64,000 nt of DNA, from positions 1,658,132 through 1,722,131 of the forward strand of contig OY282519.1 of NCBI GenBank assembly GCA_958296405.1, written 5' to 3'. The stretch comes from an uncultured Pseudomonadales bacterium (GTDB lineage: Bacteria; Pseudomonadota; Gammaproteobacteria; Pseudomonadales; Azotimanducaceae). Positions 43,337-51,147 of this stretch are shown in pieces; the stretch's first letter is position 1; each line of letters starts with the position of its first letter. The translations under genes and the position numbers were made by a program. Under the pieces are notes generated by a model. The model saw only the letters and a program-made list of their open reading frames with translations. It had not been told where the DNA came from and did no database searches.

Positions 43337-44803
43337 ATGCGCGCGGATCGCACCCCCATCTTGGTTGGCGTTGCGCAGGTGGCGCAGCGCGTGGCAGACC
43401 CGCAGTTGGCCAAGGAGCCGCTGGCGCTCATGATCGAGGCCGCAGGCGCCGCGGCCGCAGACGCCGGTGCCGCCGCGCTCCTCACCGAAGCCAACTCCAT
43501 CCGCGTCATTCGCGGCATGTGGCCGTATGAGAACCCGGCGCAGGCTGTCGCAGACGCCATCGGCAATCCCGGCGCGGAAACCGGCATCTCGTGTTGGGGC
43601 GGCAACTCGGTGCAGTCCGTGCTCACCGAGTCTGCCTTGGAGATCGCCGCCGGCGAGCGGGACATCGTCATCCTCGCCGGCGCGGAGTGCGGCGCAACGC
43701 AGGCGCGGGCGCGGCGCAGCGGCGCCCAACTGGCATGGAGCAAGGCGCCGGGGCAGCCGCACCGCGTGTTTGGCGTGGAACTCAGGATGCGCCACCGCGC
43801 GGAAGCGAGCCGGGGCGTGCTGGAGCCCATCCACATCTACCCCATTTTCGAGAACGCCATCCGCCATGCGCGCGGCGAGACCTTGGACGCGCACATGCGA
43901 CGCGTCTCCGAGCTGTGGGCCGGCTTCAGCGAAGTGGCTGCCGGCAATCCCCACGCTTGGATCCGCGAGCCGAAAACCGCCGCGGAAATCCGTGAGCCGA
44001 GCGCGGCGAACCGGCAGGTGTCATTCCCCTATCCGAAGTTGATGAACTCCAACAGCAACGTCGATCAAGGCGCGGCGTTGATTCTCACTTGCGTGGAAAC
44101 GGCGCGGCGTTTGGGGCTGAGCGAAGACAAGTGGGTGTACCCGTGGGCGGCCACGGAAGGCCATGACACCTACGTTGTTTCCCACCGCGACACGCTGCAT
44201 ACGGCGCCGGGCCTGCGCATTGCGGGGCGGCGCTGCTTGGAGTTGGCCGGCGTCGAAGTGGATGACTTGGGCGCGGTGGACGTCTATAGCTGCTTCCCCT
44301 CGGCGGTGCAGGTGTCGGCGGCGGAACTGGGCCTCAACGTGGACGCGCCGCTCACCGTGACGGGCGGGCTGACGTTTGGCGGCGGGCCGCTCAACAACTA
44401 TGTGATGCATGCCATCGCGCGCATGGTGGAGGTGCTACGCGAGCGGCCGGACAAGCCGGGCTTCGTCACCAGCAACGGCGGCTTCCTCACCAAACATGCG
44501 TTCGGCGTCTATGGCATGGCGCCGCCGGTGGGTGGCTTCTGCTCGGACATGCCGCAAGCGGCGATCGACGCGACGCCGCACCGCGAACTGGCAGAGACGT
44601 TCGAGGGGGCGGTGCAGGTGGAGTCTTACACCGCGGTCTTCAAGGACGGGGAGCCGACGCAAGGGCTGTTCGCCTGTCTCGCCCCGGACGGGCGGCGGGC
44701 GTGGGGCAACACCAGCGATCGCGACACGTTGCAGGCCATGGTCTCGGAAGAGTTCTGCGGCAAGGATGGCTGGCTGGACGCGCGCGGGGCGGTGTCGTTC
44801 TGA
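43337..44803 (+). CDS. thiolase-superfamily protein without the usual catalytic Cys
   Basis: The 488-residue protein starts MRADRTPILVGVAQ and belongs to the group annotated as acetyl-CoA acetyltransferase. Where thiolases have the nucleophile (NRxCxSG) it has CWGGNSVQSVL, lacking Cys at that site, and the C-terminal region (GGLTFGGGPLNNYVMHA) replaces the HP motif, with an extra C-terminal domain (about 400-488). From recollection, the whole subgroup shares the GGN form and may act as a carrier-dependent lyase or binding protein. Context (SDR, thiolase and QOR elsewhere) suggests acyl-CoA or sterol-like metabolism, but this is weak. Confidence 0.82.
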   Translation: MRADRTPILVGVAQVAQRVADPQLAKEPLALMIEAAGAAAADAGAAALLTEANSIRVIRGMWPYENPAQAVADAIGNPGAETGISCWGGNSVQSVLTESALEIAAGERDIVILAGAECGATQARARRSGAQLAWSKAPGQPHRVFGVELRMRHRAEASRGVLEPIHIYPIFENAIRHARGETLDAHMRRVSELWAGFSEVAAGNPHAWIREPKTAAEIREPSAANRQVSFPYPKLMNSNSNVDQGAALILTCVETARRLGLSEDKWVYPWAATEGHDTYVVSHRDTLHTAPGLRIAGRRCLELAGVEVDDLGAVDVYSCFPSAVQVSAAELGLNVDAPLTVTGGLTFGGGPLNNYVMHAIARMVEVLRERPDKPGFVTSNGGFLTKHAFGVYGMAPPVGGFCSDMPQAAIDATPHRELAETFEGAVQVESYTAVFKDGEPTQGLFACLAPDGRRAWGNTSDRDTLQAMVSEEFCGKDGWLDARGAVSF

Positions 44804-44939
44804 GGGGCTTCAATCGGCCCTCGCTGCTGCGCTGGCCCGGCTTGGCATGGGGGTGTATGGACACAGCGGTGCCGTGTCCTGCTGCGGGGTGGGGCAGTCA
44901 GCTTAACGGCCCTTCGTCGGCTTACTTCCCACCACCGCG

Positions 44940-45347
44940 TTGACGCCTTCGCCCGGCGCTCCGCTGCGCTACCGCCTGCTCGCGATGCTGTACGACGGCT
45001 TGGCGTTGCTCGGCATCTGGGCAAGCACCGTCGTGGCGTTGGTGACGGTGCGCGGCGACGTGGTGGCGGGCTTGGGCGTGCAGGCGCTGTTGGGATTGGA
45101 GGCGTATGCCTTCTTCATCTTCTTTTGGGTGCGCCGCGGGCAAACGCTCGGCATGGTGGCTTGGCGGCTGCGGTTCGCCTCCGCGGATGCGCGGGTGAGC
45201 CTCCGCCAAGCGCACCTGCGCCTGCTCGGCGGCGCCCTGAGCGTCGCCTGCCTCGGCATCGGCCACCTGTGGATCCTGTTTAACAAGCAGCGCCGTAGCT
45301 GGCCGGACTTGTTATCCGTCAGCCACATCGTGCGGGTGGCGACGTAA
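44940..45347 (+). CDS. RDD-family membrane protein
   Basis: The 135-residue protein shows the RDD marks in order: Arg/Asp in RLLAMLYDGLALLG (first membrane segment), GQTLGMVAWRLRF in the loop, and a final segment ending KQRRSWPDLLS. Three to four membrane segments are visible. RDD proteins are poorly defined, with some proposed to transport ions or small solutes. The start is uncertain: TTG 44940 gives the full family N-terminus, and no upstream ATG is in frame. Confidence 0.8.
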   Translation: MTPSPGAPLRYRLLAMLYDGLALLGIWASTVVALVTVRGDVVAGLGVQALLGLEAYAFFIFFWVRRGQTLGMVAWRLRFASADARVSLRQAHLRLLGGALSVACLGIGHLWILFNKQRRSWPDLLSVSHIVRVAT

Positions 45348-45710
45348 GCCCGCCTTGGCGCGCCCGGCGAAGCCGTAGCGCGACATTGCTAGGAGACAAG
45401 TTCCCCCGGGATTTTGGCCCGCCTCTTGGCGGACACGGATGAGGGCGGAAAGGAAAGGCGGCCGGGTGAGAACCATGTCTCAACGAACTGCGGAAAAGGC
45501 AGCCCTCCCAACCGCACGCGCAATACTCCGCCCCCCCTCCCCAAGTTGTCAACTCCGACTTAGGAATGATTGCTGTAAACAAATGGAAGTGTCCAGTTTA
45601 GAACATATGAACTGTCCGCTTTGCCGCGATGGCGCGGGCAAGGCTCCGGTGCGCCGCAACACATTCCGCGTCCGACAGCCGGCGTCCCGGAGCCCGCACC
45701 GCGATTGTGG
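45348..45710. other. non-coding gap before the insertion sequence
   Basis: This 363-bp stretch between the RDD gene and the left inverted repeat of the IS contains no gene I can support, no repeat and no clear promoter or terminator. Short open frames are present but lack family features and start signals. Confidence 0.6.
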
Positions 45711-45732
45711 GGGATCAGCGACCTTCTGGACA
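45711..45732 (+). repeat. left terminal inverted repeat of the IS
   Basis: Reads GGGATCAGC, then one extra G, then ACCTTCTGGACA; complementary to 46806-46826 apart from that base. Confidence 0.85.
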
Positions 45733-45739
45733 TTTGGGG

Positions 45740-46744
45740 TCAGGCAGCCGCCTCGATCATCCTAGCGAACTCGGCGGGCGTTTTCATGCCGAGGGAGCGG
45801 TGTCGGCGTCGGTTGTTGTAGTAGTCGAGGTAGCGGGCGAGCGCCTCGTTCATGGCGGCGCAGGTGAGCTCTCCCCGGTACTGGCTCCAGCACTCGACGC
45901 GCGCGGTGCGGTTGGCGCGCTCGACGATGCCGTTGAGCTGCGGCGAGCGCGGCGGCAGCACCAGCAGCGGCAGCCCCAGCGCCCTGCACTCCTCCTCGAA
46001 GGCGGCCATGAACTCCGAGCCGCCGTCCACCTGCACGGCGCGGATGTCCAGCTTGCCGACGGCCTCGCGCAGGAACGCCCGCGCCGTGTTCGCCGTGGCG
46101 CGCGAGTAGACCTTGGCCCACTGCAGCCGCGTGCGCGGGCACACGGCGCGGAACTCCTTGCGGGTCACGCCGTCAATGTGCGTGGTCATGTGGTCGAACT
46201 GCACGCCGAAGTGCATGTCGCGCGGCTTCCACCGGCGCGCATGCGCGCCGGTGAAGTCGCGCCGCCGCTTCGCGGCGGCCCTCCCCTCGCAGAACGAGCA
46301 TGGCCGCGCATGCCCGCGCTCCACCGCCCAGCGCAGGATGCGCCCCACCGTCGCCTCGCTCAGCGCCCGCTCCGGCCAGCGCTCCGCCAAGTCCAGCGCG
46401 ATCCTCGCCTTCCCCGCCCACGGCGTCTCGCGGCGGAGGCGCGCCACCCGCCTGGCATCCGCCATCGTCCACCGCCGCCCCGGATGGCTGCGCGGCCGGC
46501 TGCTGCGCGGAACCAGCCCCTTCACCCCCTCCTCGAGCAGCCGCTTCCTCCGCGCGTAGCACGTGCTCCGCCCCACCCCGAACGCCGCCAGAGCCTCCGC
46601 CAGACCCACCTCCTTCCGGATCCGGTCGATCCCCTCCAGCTCCCGCAGCCGCCGCAGCGCCTCCGCGTCGTCCGTCCCGTCCACCCGCAAATTCAGGTGG
46701 AACGCCCTGTCTTGTGCCAACATCCGCATCGTTCGGTCTCCCAT
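45740..46744 (-). CDS. IS481-family-like DDE transposase
   Basis: The 334-residue protein has an N-terminal helix-turn-helix (about 45-75, AEALAAFGVGRSTCYARRK) and an rve-type integrase core. The DDE residues are visible in QFDHMTTHIDG, VQVDGGSEFM and NGIVERANR, with C-terminal YNNRRRHRSLGMKTPAEF typical of IS481/IS3-like transposases. The frame is complete with no frameshift, so the element could still be active. A 13-bp hairpin stands just upstream of the gene within the element. Confidence 0.92.
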   Translation of the reverse strand: MGDRTMRMLAQDRAFHLNLRVDGTDDAEALRRLRELEGIDRIRKEVGLAEALAAFGVGRSTCYARRKRLLEEGVKGLVPRSSRPRSHPGRRWTMADARRVARLRRETPWAGKARIALDLAERWPERALSEATVGRILRWAVERGHARPCSFCEGRAAAKRRRDFTGAHARRWKPRDMHFGVQFDHMTTHIDGVTRKEFRAVCPRTRLQWAKVYSRATANTARAFLREAVGKLDIRAVQVDGGSEFMAAFEEECRALGLPLLVLPPRSPQLNGIVERANRTARVECWSQYRGELTCAAMNEALARYLDYYNNRRRHRSLGMKTPAEFARMIEAAA

Positions 46745-46773
46745 GTTGTTGTCAACTCATAGGCTACCGAACC

Positions 46774-46803
46774 GCCGCGCCCAAGGGCTTCCTTGGGCGC
46801 GGC
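46774..46803. repeat. 13-bp perfect hairpin inside the IS, upstream of the transposase
   Basis: GCCGCGCCCAAGG and CCTTGGGCGCGGC form a perfect 13-bp stem with a 4-nt loop (GCTT). It lies between the right inverted repeat and the transposase start, so it could block read-through into the transposase from outside promoters; this role is known for several insertion sequences but is inferred here. Confidence 0.75.
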
Positions 46804-46805
46804 AC

Positions 46806-46826
46806 TGTCCAGAAGGTGCTGATCCC
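46806..46826 (-). repeat. right terminal inverted repeat of the IS
   Basis: TGTCCAGAAGGTGCTGATCCC, complement of the left end at 45711-45732 with one base fewer. Confidence 0.85.
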
Positions 46827-46893
46827 TTTCAGCGATTTGCGTCAGCGCGGGCGATTCGTCAGAATGTGCGCGGCTTGTTAGGGGGGCAACACC

Positions 46894-47484
46894 ATGTTGG
46901 CGACGCTCAAGCAGTTCGAGCGAGCGCCACGCATCCTGCGGCTCAATGTCGCCGGCCATCCGGTGGAGTGGGCGAGTTGGCAGGAAGCGGTGTGCCTCTA
47001 TGCCCGCCAAATCGTCGTGTGGACGCTCGGCGAGCCCATCTTGCGCATCCGCGGCGGCCACTCCCGCTTGGATGGCGAGCAATCGCACTTGGATGTCCAC
47101 AGCATCATCGCCTGCCAAGGGCGGGTGGTGGAAGAATCCGGCAGCGTTCCGCCGCTCACGAACAGCGCGTTGTTCGGGCGCGACCGCAACACCTGCCTCT
47201 ATTGCGGGGGCGATTTCGATGACGGCGCGTTGACGCGGGATCATGTCGTGCCCAGCTCGCGTGGCGGCGCAGATCGTTGGGATAACTGCGTCGCCGCCTG
47301 CAAGCGCTGCAATCACCACAAGGGAGACCGGCTGCCCCACGAATGTGGCATGGAGCTGCTGGCGCTGCCGTACACGCCGAACTTCGCCGAGTATCTGGCG
47401 CTCATCAACAGCGGGCGGATACTGGGGGATCAGATCGGTTTCCTGCAGAGGCGCTTCGGCAAGCACAGCCGATCGCTGCATTAG
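46894..47484 (+). CDS. HNH endonuclease
   Basis: The 196-residue protein has a complete HNH domain in its C-terminal half: zinc ligands CLYCGG (near residue 110) and CKRCNHHKGD (near 140), and the catalytic block LTRDHVVPSSRGGADRWDNCVAAC. The N-terminal 90 residues are of unknown function. Stand-alone proteins of this kind are widespread in proteobacteria and need not be mobile. AGGGGGG lies 9 nt before the ATG, and the IS ends only 67 bp upstream, so the original promoter region may have been displaced. Confidence 0.87.
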   Translation: MLATLKQFERAPRILRLNVAGHPVEWASWQEAVCLYARQIVVWTLGEPILRIRGGHSRLDGEQSHLDVHSIIACQGRVVEESGSVPPLTNSALFGRDRNTCLYCGGDFDDGALTRDHVVPSSRGGADRWDNCVAACKRCNHHKGDRLPHECGMELLALPYTPNFAEYLALINSGRILGDQIGFLQRRFGKHSRSLH

Positions 47485-47551
47485 CGCGGGCGGCAAGCTC
47501 GCCGGCCCTCGCGCAACGCAAATGCCAACTCGGGCGCGGCCGAGGCGTCCC

Positions 47552-48961
47552 TTATGCCCTCGGCCGCGCTGCGTGGTCGGCCAACACCGCCGCCATGCAG
47601 CCGGTAATCCGCTTGCCGGTTGGAATGTGCAGGAACTCGTTGGGGCCGTGGGCGTTGGAGTGTGGCCCCAGCACGCCTGTCACCACGAACTGAGCGCCCG
47701 GAAACCGATCGCCCAGCATCTTCATGAACGGAATGGTTCCGCCGCAGCCCATCGACAGACGCTCTTTGCCAAAGAACTGGCGCGATGCCTCATCCAAGGA
47801 ATCTGCCAGCCACGGCGCGAGGGGCGGGGCGTGCCAACCCGTTTGCGCCTCGCCGAGCTCGAAAGAGACCCGTGTGCCGGGCGGCGGGTCTGCTTCCAAC
47901 AGCGCCTTCACCCGTGTGCCGGCGGCCTTCGCCGCCAAGGTGGGCGGCAGCCGGAACACCAAGCCGGCCGCGGTGCTTGGACGCAACGTGTTGCCGGCTT
48001 TTGCCGTTGGCGGCGCCCCGTCCAAGCCAACCACCGCGAGGCTCGGCGCCCAGCTGTTGGCGAGCGCGAGTTCGGCGTGTCGTGCGGGGGGCGGGCGTGA
48101 CGGGGCGGCCCACGGGAAGCGTTCGAGGAAGGCATCGCCAAGGGTGGCCGCCAAGGTCTCCGCTTGGGCCTTGGCAGCGTCTGGGATGGCCACCTCGAGC
48201 GCTGGGATGGCGCCGGTGTCGGCGTTCTCCACCCGCTCGATGAGTTGCCGCAGGATGCGGAAGCTCGACGGCACGATGCCCCCGGCGACGCCCGAATGCA
48301 CCCCTTCCGTGAGTACGTCCACGGTCAGCCGGCCCGGCAACATGCCGCGCAGCGAGGTCGTCAACCACAGCTGGTCGTAGTTGCCGCACTCCGCGTCCAG
48401 GCAGATGACGAGGTCTGGCTCGCGGATGCGCTCCGCCAAGGCTTCGATGTAGTAAGGCAAGTCGTAGCTGCCGCTCTCCTCGCAGCCTTCGATGAGCACT
48501 AGGCAGCGGGCATGTGGCAAGCCCTTGCGTTGCACCGCGGCGATGGCGGTGAGGCTTGCGAACAGCGCATAGCCGTCGTCTGCGGCGCCGCGCCCGTACA
48601 GCCGGTCTTCGCGCAGCACCGGCGTCCATGGACCTAAGCCTTCGCGCCAGCCGGTGAAGGGCGGTTGCTTGTCGTAGTGGCCATAGAGCAGCACATTGCC
48701 GGGCGCCGTGCCGGGAATGTCCACCAACAGCGTTGGGCTGCGCCCCGGCAGCGCCTCAACCCACGCTTCGGCGCCCTGCACGTTGAAGCGCTGCGCCCAG
48801 CCGAGCAACAGTTCCACGGCCCGCTGCATATGGCCGTGGCGCTCCCACTCTGGGTCGAAGGCAGCCGATTCGTTGGGGATGCGAACGTAGTCCTGCAGCG
48901 CCGGCACGATGCCTTCATCCCAAGTCGCATTGATGAAACGGGTGGCGCGGCGCTTATTCAT
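47552..48961 (-). CDS. M20-family dipeptidase
   Basis: The 469-residue zinc peptidase has the M20 metal and catalytic residues: VLLYGHYDKQPP (His plus catalytic Asp), LYGRGAADDGYA (bridging Asp), LIEGCEESGS (catalytic Glu and metal Glu), ICLDAE, and the C-terminal metal His in GPHSNAHGPNEF. It should hydrolyse dipeptides or related amides in the cytoplasm. ATG 48961 lies 11 bp after the TonB receptor stop, so it belongs to the riboswitch-controlled operon. A role in cobalamin metabolism is not known for this family, which makes the pairing noteworthy. Confidence 0.9.
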   Translation of the reverse strand: MNKRRATRFINATWDEGIVPALQDYVRIPNESAAFDPEWERHGHMQRAVELLLGWAQRFNVQGAEAWVEALPGRSPTLLVDIPGTAPGNVLLYGHYDKQPPFTGWREGLGPWTPVLREDRLYGRGAADDGYALFASLTAIAAVQRKGLPHARCLVLIEGCEESGSYDLPYYIEALAERIREPDLVICLDAECGNYDQLWLTTSLRGMLPGRLTVDVLTEGVHSGVAGGIVPSSFRILRQLIERVENADTGAIPALEVAIPDAAKAQAETLAATLGDAFLERFPWAAPSRPPPARHAELALANSWAPSLAVVGLDGAPPTAKAGNTLRPSTAAGLVFRLPPTLAAKAAGTRVKALLEADPPPGTRVSFELGEAQTGWHAPPLAPWLADSLDEASRQFFGKERLSMGCGGTIPFMKMLGDRFPGAQFVVTGVLGPHSNAHGPNEFLHIPTGKRITGCMAAVLADHAARPRA

Positions 48962-48972
48962 GGCAACTGTCC

Positions 48973-50796
48973 TCAAAGACTGAAACTCACGCCCGCGAGC
49001 GCTTGTACCCCGGGGCTGCGATAGCCGAGCACATCCTCATAGTCTGCGTCGAAGGCGTTTTCAAGCCCCAGCCAGGCGCTGGCTTGCGGCGCCAAGGCGA
49101 GTTCTAAGCGCAGCCGCGCCAAAACGTAGCTGTCGAGCGTGCGCCGGATGGCGGGGAAGGAGGAGAAATCGTCATCTTGGCGTTCGCCGATGGCGGCGAC
49201 GGATGCGCTCAAGCGCAGTGACTTGGTGAGGTCTGCGGTCGCGTCCACGCGGCCTTGGTGGCGCGGGCGGCGCACCTCGTCTTCGCCGGCTTCCTTGGCT
49301 CGCAGGAAGGTGTAATGGGCAGCCAACGTCAAGCCGCGCCATTCACCCCGCCAACTTGCCTCGATGCCTTGGCGACGGCTCGTGTCTCGGCGGTTGCGGG
49401 CAGTGAAGCCACCCGCTTCCGGCTCGAAGACGAAGCCGGCGATCTCGTCATCGAGTTCGCTGGCAAAGAGCGAGAGCGAGAACTGCTCCGCGGCGAAGCC
49501 GAACTCGACCTCGCGTGATGTCTCCGGGCGCAGCGTTGGGTTGCCGATGAAGGCGTCTGCAAAGTAGCCGAAGCGCTCGATGAAGGATGGGTTCTTCACG
49601 CCGGTGCCGACATTGGCGAACAGCCGTCCGCGTTGCCGCTGCCACGCGATGCCGGCGCGCCAAGCGCTCGCGTTGCCGAAGGCATCGTTGGCGTCGAACC
49701 GGGCGGCGAGGGACGCCATCGCGTCGCCGGCGCGGAACTGGTACTCCAGCGCGGCGCTGTCTGCGACCAAACGGCTGCGTTGGTTCGGGTTCCCGAACGG
49801 CGTCGCTGCGGCGCGTTGGCGAAAGCGCTGCCGCTCTCGCTCCACCGTCACCGCCACCCGATGCGCGTCACTCGGCGCGAACTGGTTGGCAAAGGAGAGC
49901 GTTTGCCGTTCTCCGATGATCTTCGCGAGGCGCTCGCCGTCGGCGAATGCAACGTCTTGGCACCAAGCGCTGGTGATGGCGAGGCTCGGCTGCCAGCCGC
50001 CGATGTCGTCGTGTGCCACCTGCAGCTTGAAGTAGCGCCGTTCCACTCGCCCGAAACGGTCGCCATCGGTGGGCAAGTAGGTGGGGAATGGGGCGGGGTC
50101 GTATTCCGAGCGAGCGTTCACAGCGCGGGCGATGCCACTCAATGTGAACGCGCCGGTGCGTCGTTCCGTGTTCAGGTGCAAGAGGCTGTTGCGGTAGCCG
50201 TCCTCCTCGTCTCCGCGTTGCGCGACGTTGGAACCGCCCGTGTCGAACTGGCTGGCCACTGCGGCGACGTGCCCACGCTGGCCGACCCTGGCAAGGTTCA
50301 AAGTGGCGTTGCGGGTGGCATGGGTGCCACCGCTCAAGTCGAGGCGGGTGGCGTCACCCGCGGGTGTGGTGTCGATGTACAGCAGGCCGGCCAGCGCATC
50401 GCTCCCCCACACTGCGCTCTGCGGGCCGCTGAAGAGTTCCACCCGGCTGGTGCCCGCGAGGCTCAAGTGCGCGAAATCCACCTCGCCGCCAGTGGCGGGA
50501 TTGTTCAGTTCGATGCCATCGAGCATCACCAGCAGATGATTCGCCTCCGCGCCCCGCACGCGGGCTTGGGTGAGGCCACCGACGTTGCCAGAGCGCGCGA
50601 GGGCCAAGCCAGGCAGGCCGCGCAGCGCATCGTCGGCGCGCCGTGTGGGTTGCGCCTCTAGGGCTCGCTCGTCGAGCGCGACGGCATGTTGGTCTGCACT
50701 GCCAAGGCGGCTCGCATGGACAACGACGGTTTCTAGTTCAGCTCCGACCGCGGGCAGGCATGCCGCGGCCACGCACAAGGCGGATAAGCAACGCAT
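48973..50796 (-). CDS. btuB: BtuB-like TonB-dependent cobalamin receptor
   Basis: The approximately 607-residue protein has the size of BtuB (about 600), a signal peptide (MRCLSALCVAAACLPAVGA), a TonB box (LETVVVHASR), a plug (DDALRGLPGLALAR, RVRGAEANHLLVMLDGIELNNPA, RVELFSGPQSAVWGSDALAGLLYI) and a short barrel ending LAGVSFSL. A cobalamin riboswitch just upstream makes vitamin B12 or a related corrinoid the likely ligand. I chose ATG 50796, with GAGG about 9 nt upstream; ATG 50805 and TTG 50811 are in frame. Confidence 0.9.
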   Translation of the reverse strand: MRCLSALCVAAACLPAVGAELETVVVHASRLGSADQHAVALDERALEAQPTRRADDALRGLPGLALARSGNVGGLTQARVRGAEANHLLVMLDGIELNNPATGGEVDFAHLSLAGTSRVELFSGPQSAVWGSDALAGLLYIDTTPAGDATRLDLSGGTHATRNATLNLARVGQRGHVAAVASQFDTGGSNVAQRGDEEDGYRNSLLHLNTERRTGAFTLSGIARAVNARSEYDPAPFPTYLPTDGDRFGRVERRYFKLQVAHDDIGGWQPSLAITSAWCQDVAFADGERLAKIIGERQTLSFANQFAPSDAHRVAVTVERERQRFRQRAAATPFGNPNQRSRLVADSAALEYQFRAGDAMASLAARFDANDAFGNASAWRAGIAWQRQRGRLFANVGTGVKNPSFIERFGYFADAFIGNPTLRPETSREVEFGFAAEQFSLSLFASELDDEIAGFVFEPEAGGFTARNRRDTSRRQGIEASWRGEWRGLTLAAHYTFLRAKEAGEDEVRRPRHQGRVDATADLTKSLRLSASVAAIGERQDDDFSSFPAIRRTLDSYVLARLRLELALAPQASAWLGLENAFDADYEDVLGYRSPGVQALAGVSFSL

Positions 50797-50844
50797 GGGA
50801 TGCATCCTCAATGAACCGTCAGGCCCCGGACGGCGTGTTGAATG

Positions 50845-51025
50845 GGGCAGCGGGTCGGTCTCCGGGCTTAGCAGGCAGTTCGCGCAGCTTGCGCCTTCCC
50901 ATCGCCGCGGCGACAGTGGCTTCTGGCAAGTGTGCGCTCGCGCCCTAAGCGTTAGGGCAGGCGAGGCCTGACATCACCGTTGCGGGCTCAGCGCCGGATT
51001 CCCACCGGCTTCCCGTGGCGACCGC
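50845..51025 (-). promoter_or_regulatory. cobalamin riboswitch
   Basis: On the minus strand the core GGGAAGCCGGTGGGAATCCGG (split as GGGAAGCCGGTG-GGAATCCGG) followed by GCTGAGCCCGCAACGG lies at about 50975-51015, and the B12 box AAGCCCGGAGACCGACCC at 50851-50869. These are the conserved parts of the adenosylcobalamin riboswitch in correct order and spacing. It ends about 50 nt before the BtuB-like start and should shut off translation or transcription when cobalamin is plentiful. Confidence 0.95.
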
Positions 51026-51147
51026 GACGCGGCCGCCACCCGATGCAGTTTGCGGGGGAAGGATAACTGAATGCTTGCCTTGGGGATGTGGGTTGAGTGG
51101 GGGGCAGGGGGGCGAAGGCGGGCAGCGGACTAGAGCTTCGCCGGGCG

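Larger units (their letters stand above)
45711..46826. mobile_element. IS481-type insertion sequence, apparently intact
   Basis: The 1,116-bp element is bounded by inverted repeats: GGGATCAGCGACCTTCTGGACA at the left, split as GGGATCAGC-G-ACCTTCTGGACA, and its complement without the extra G at the right. It carries one transposase gene in the minus direction that fills almost the whole element. No clear target-site duplication is visible outside the repeats, so it may have rearranged since insertion. It lies between the RDD gene and an HNH endonuclease gene. Confidence 0.85.
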
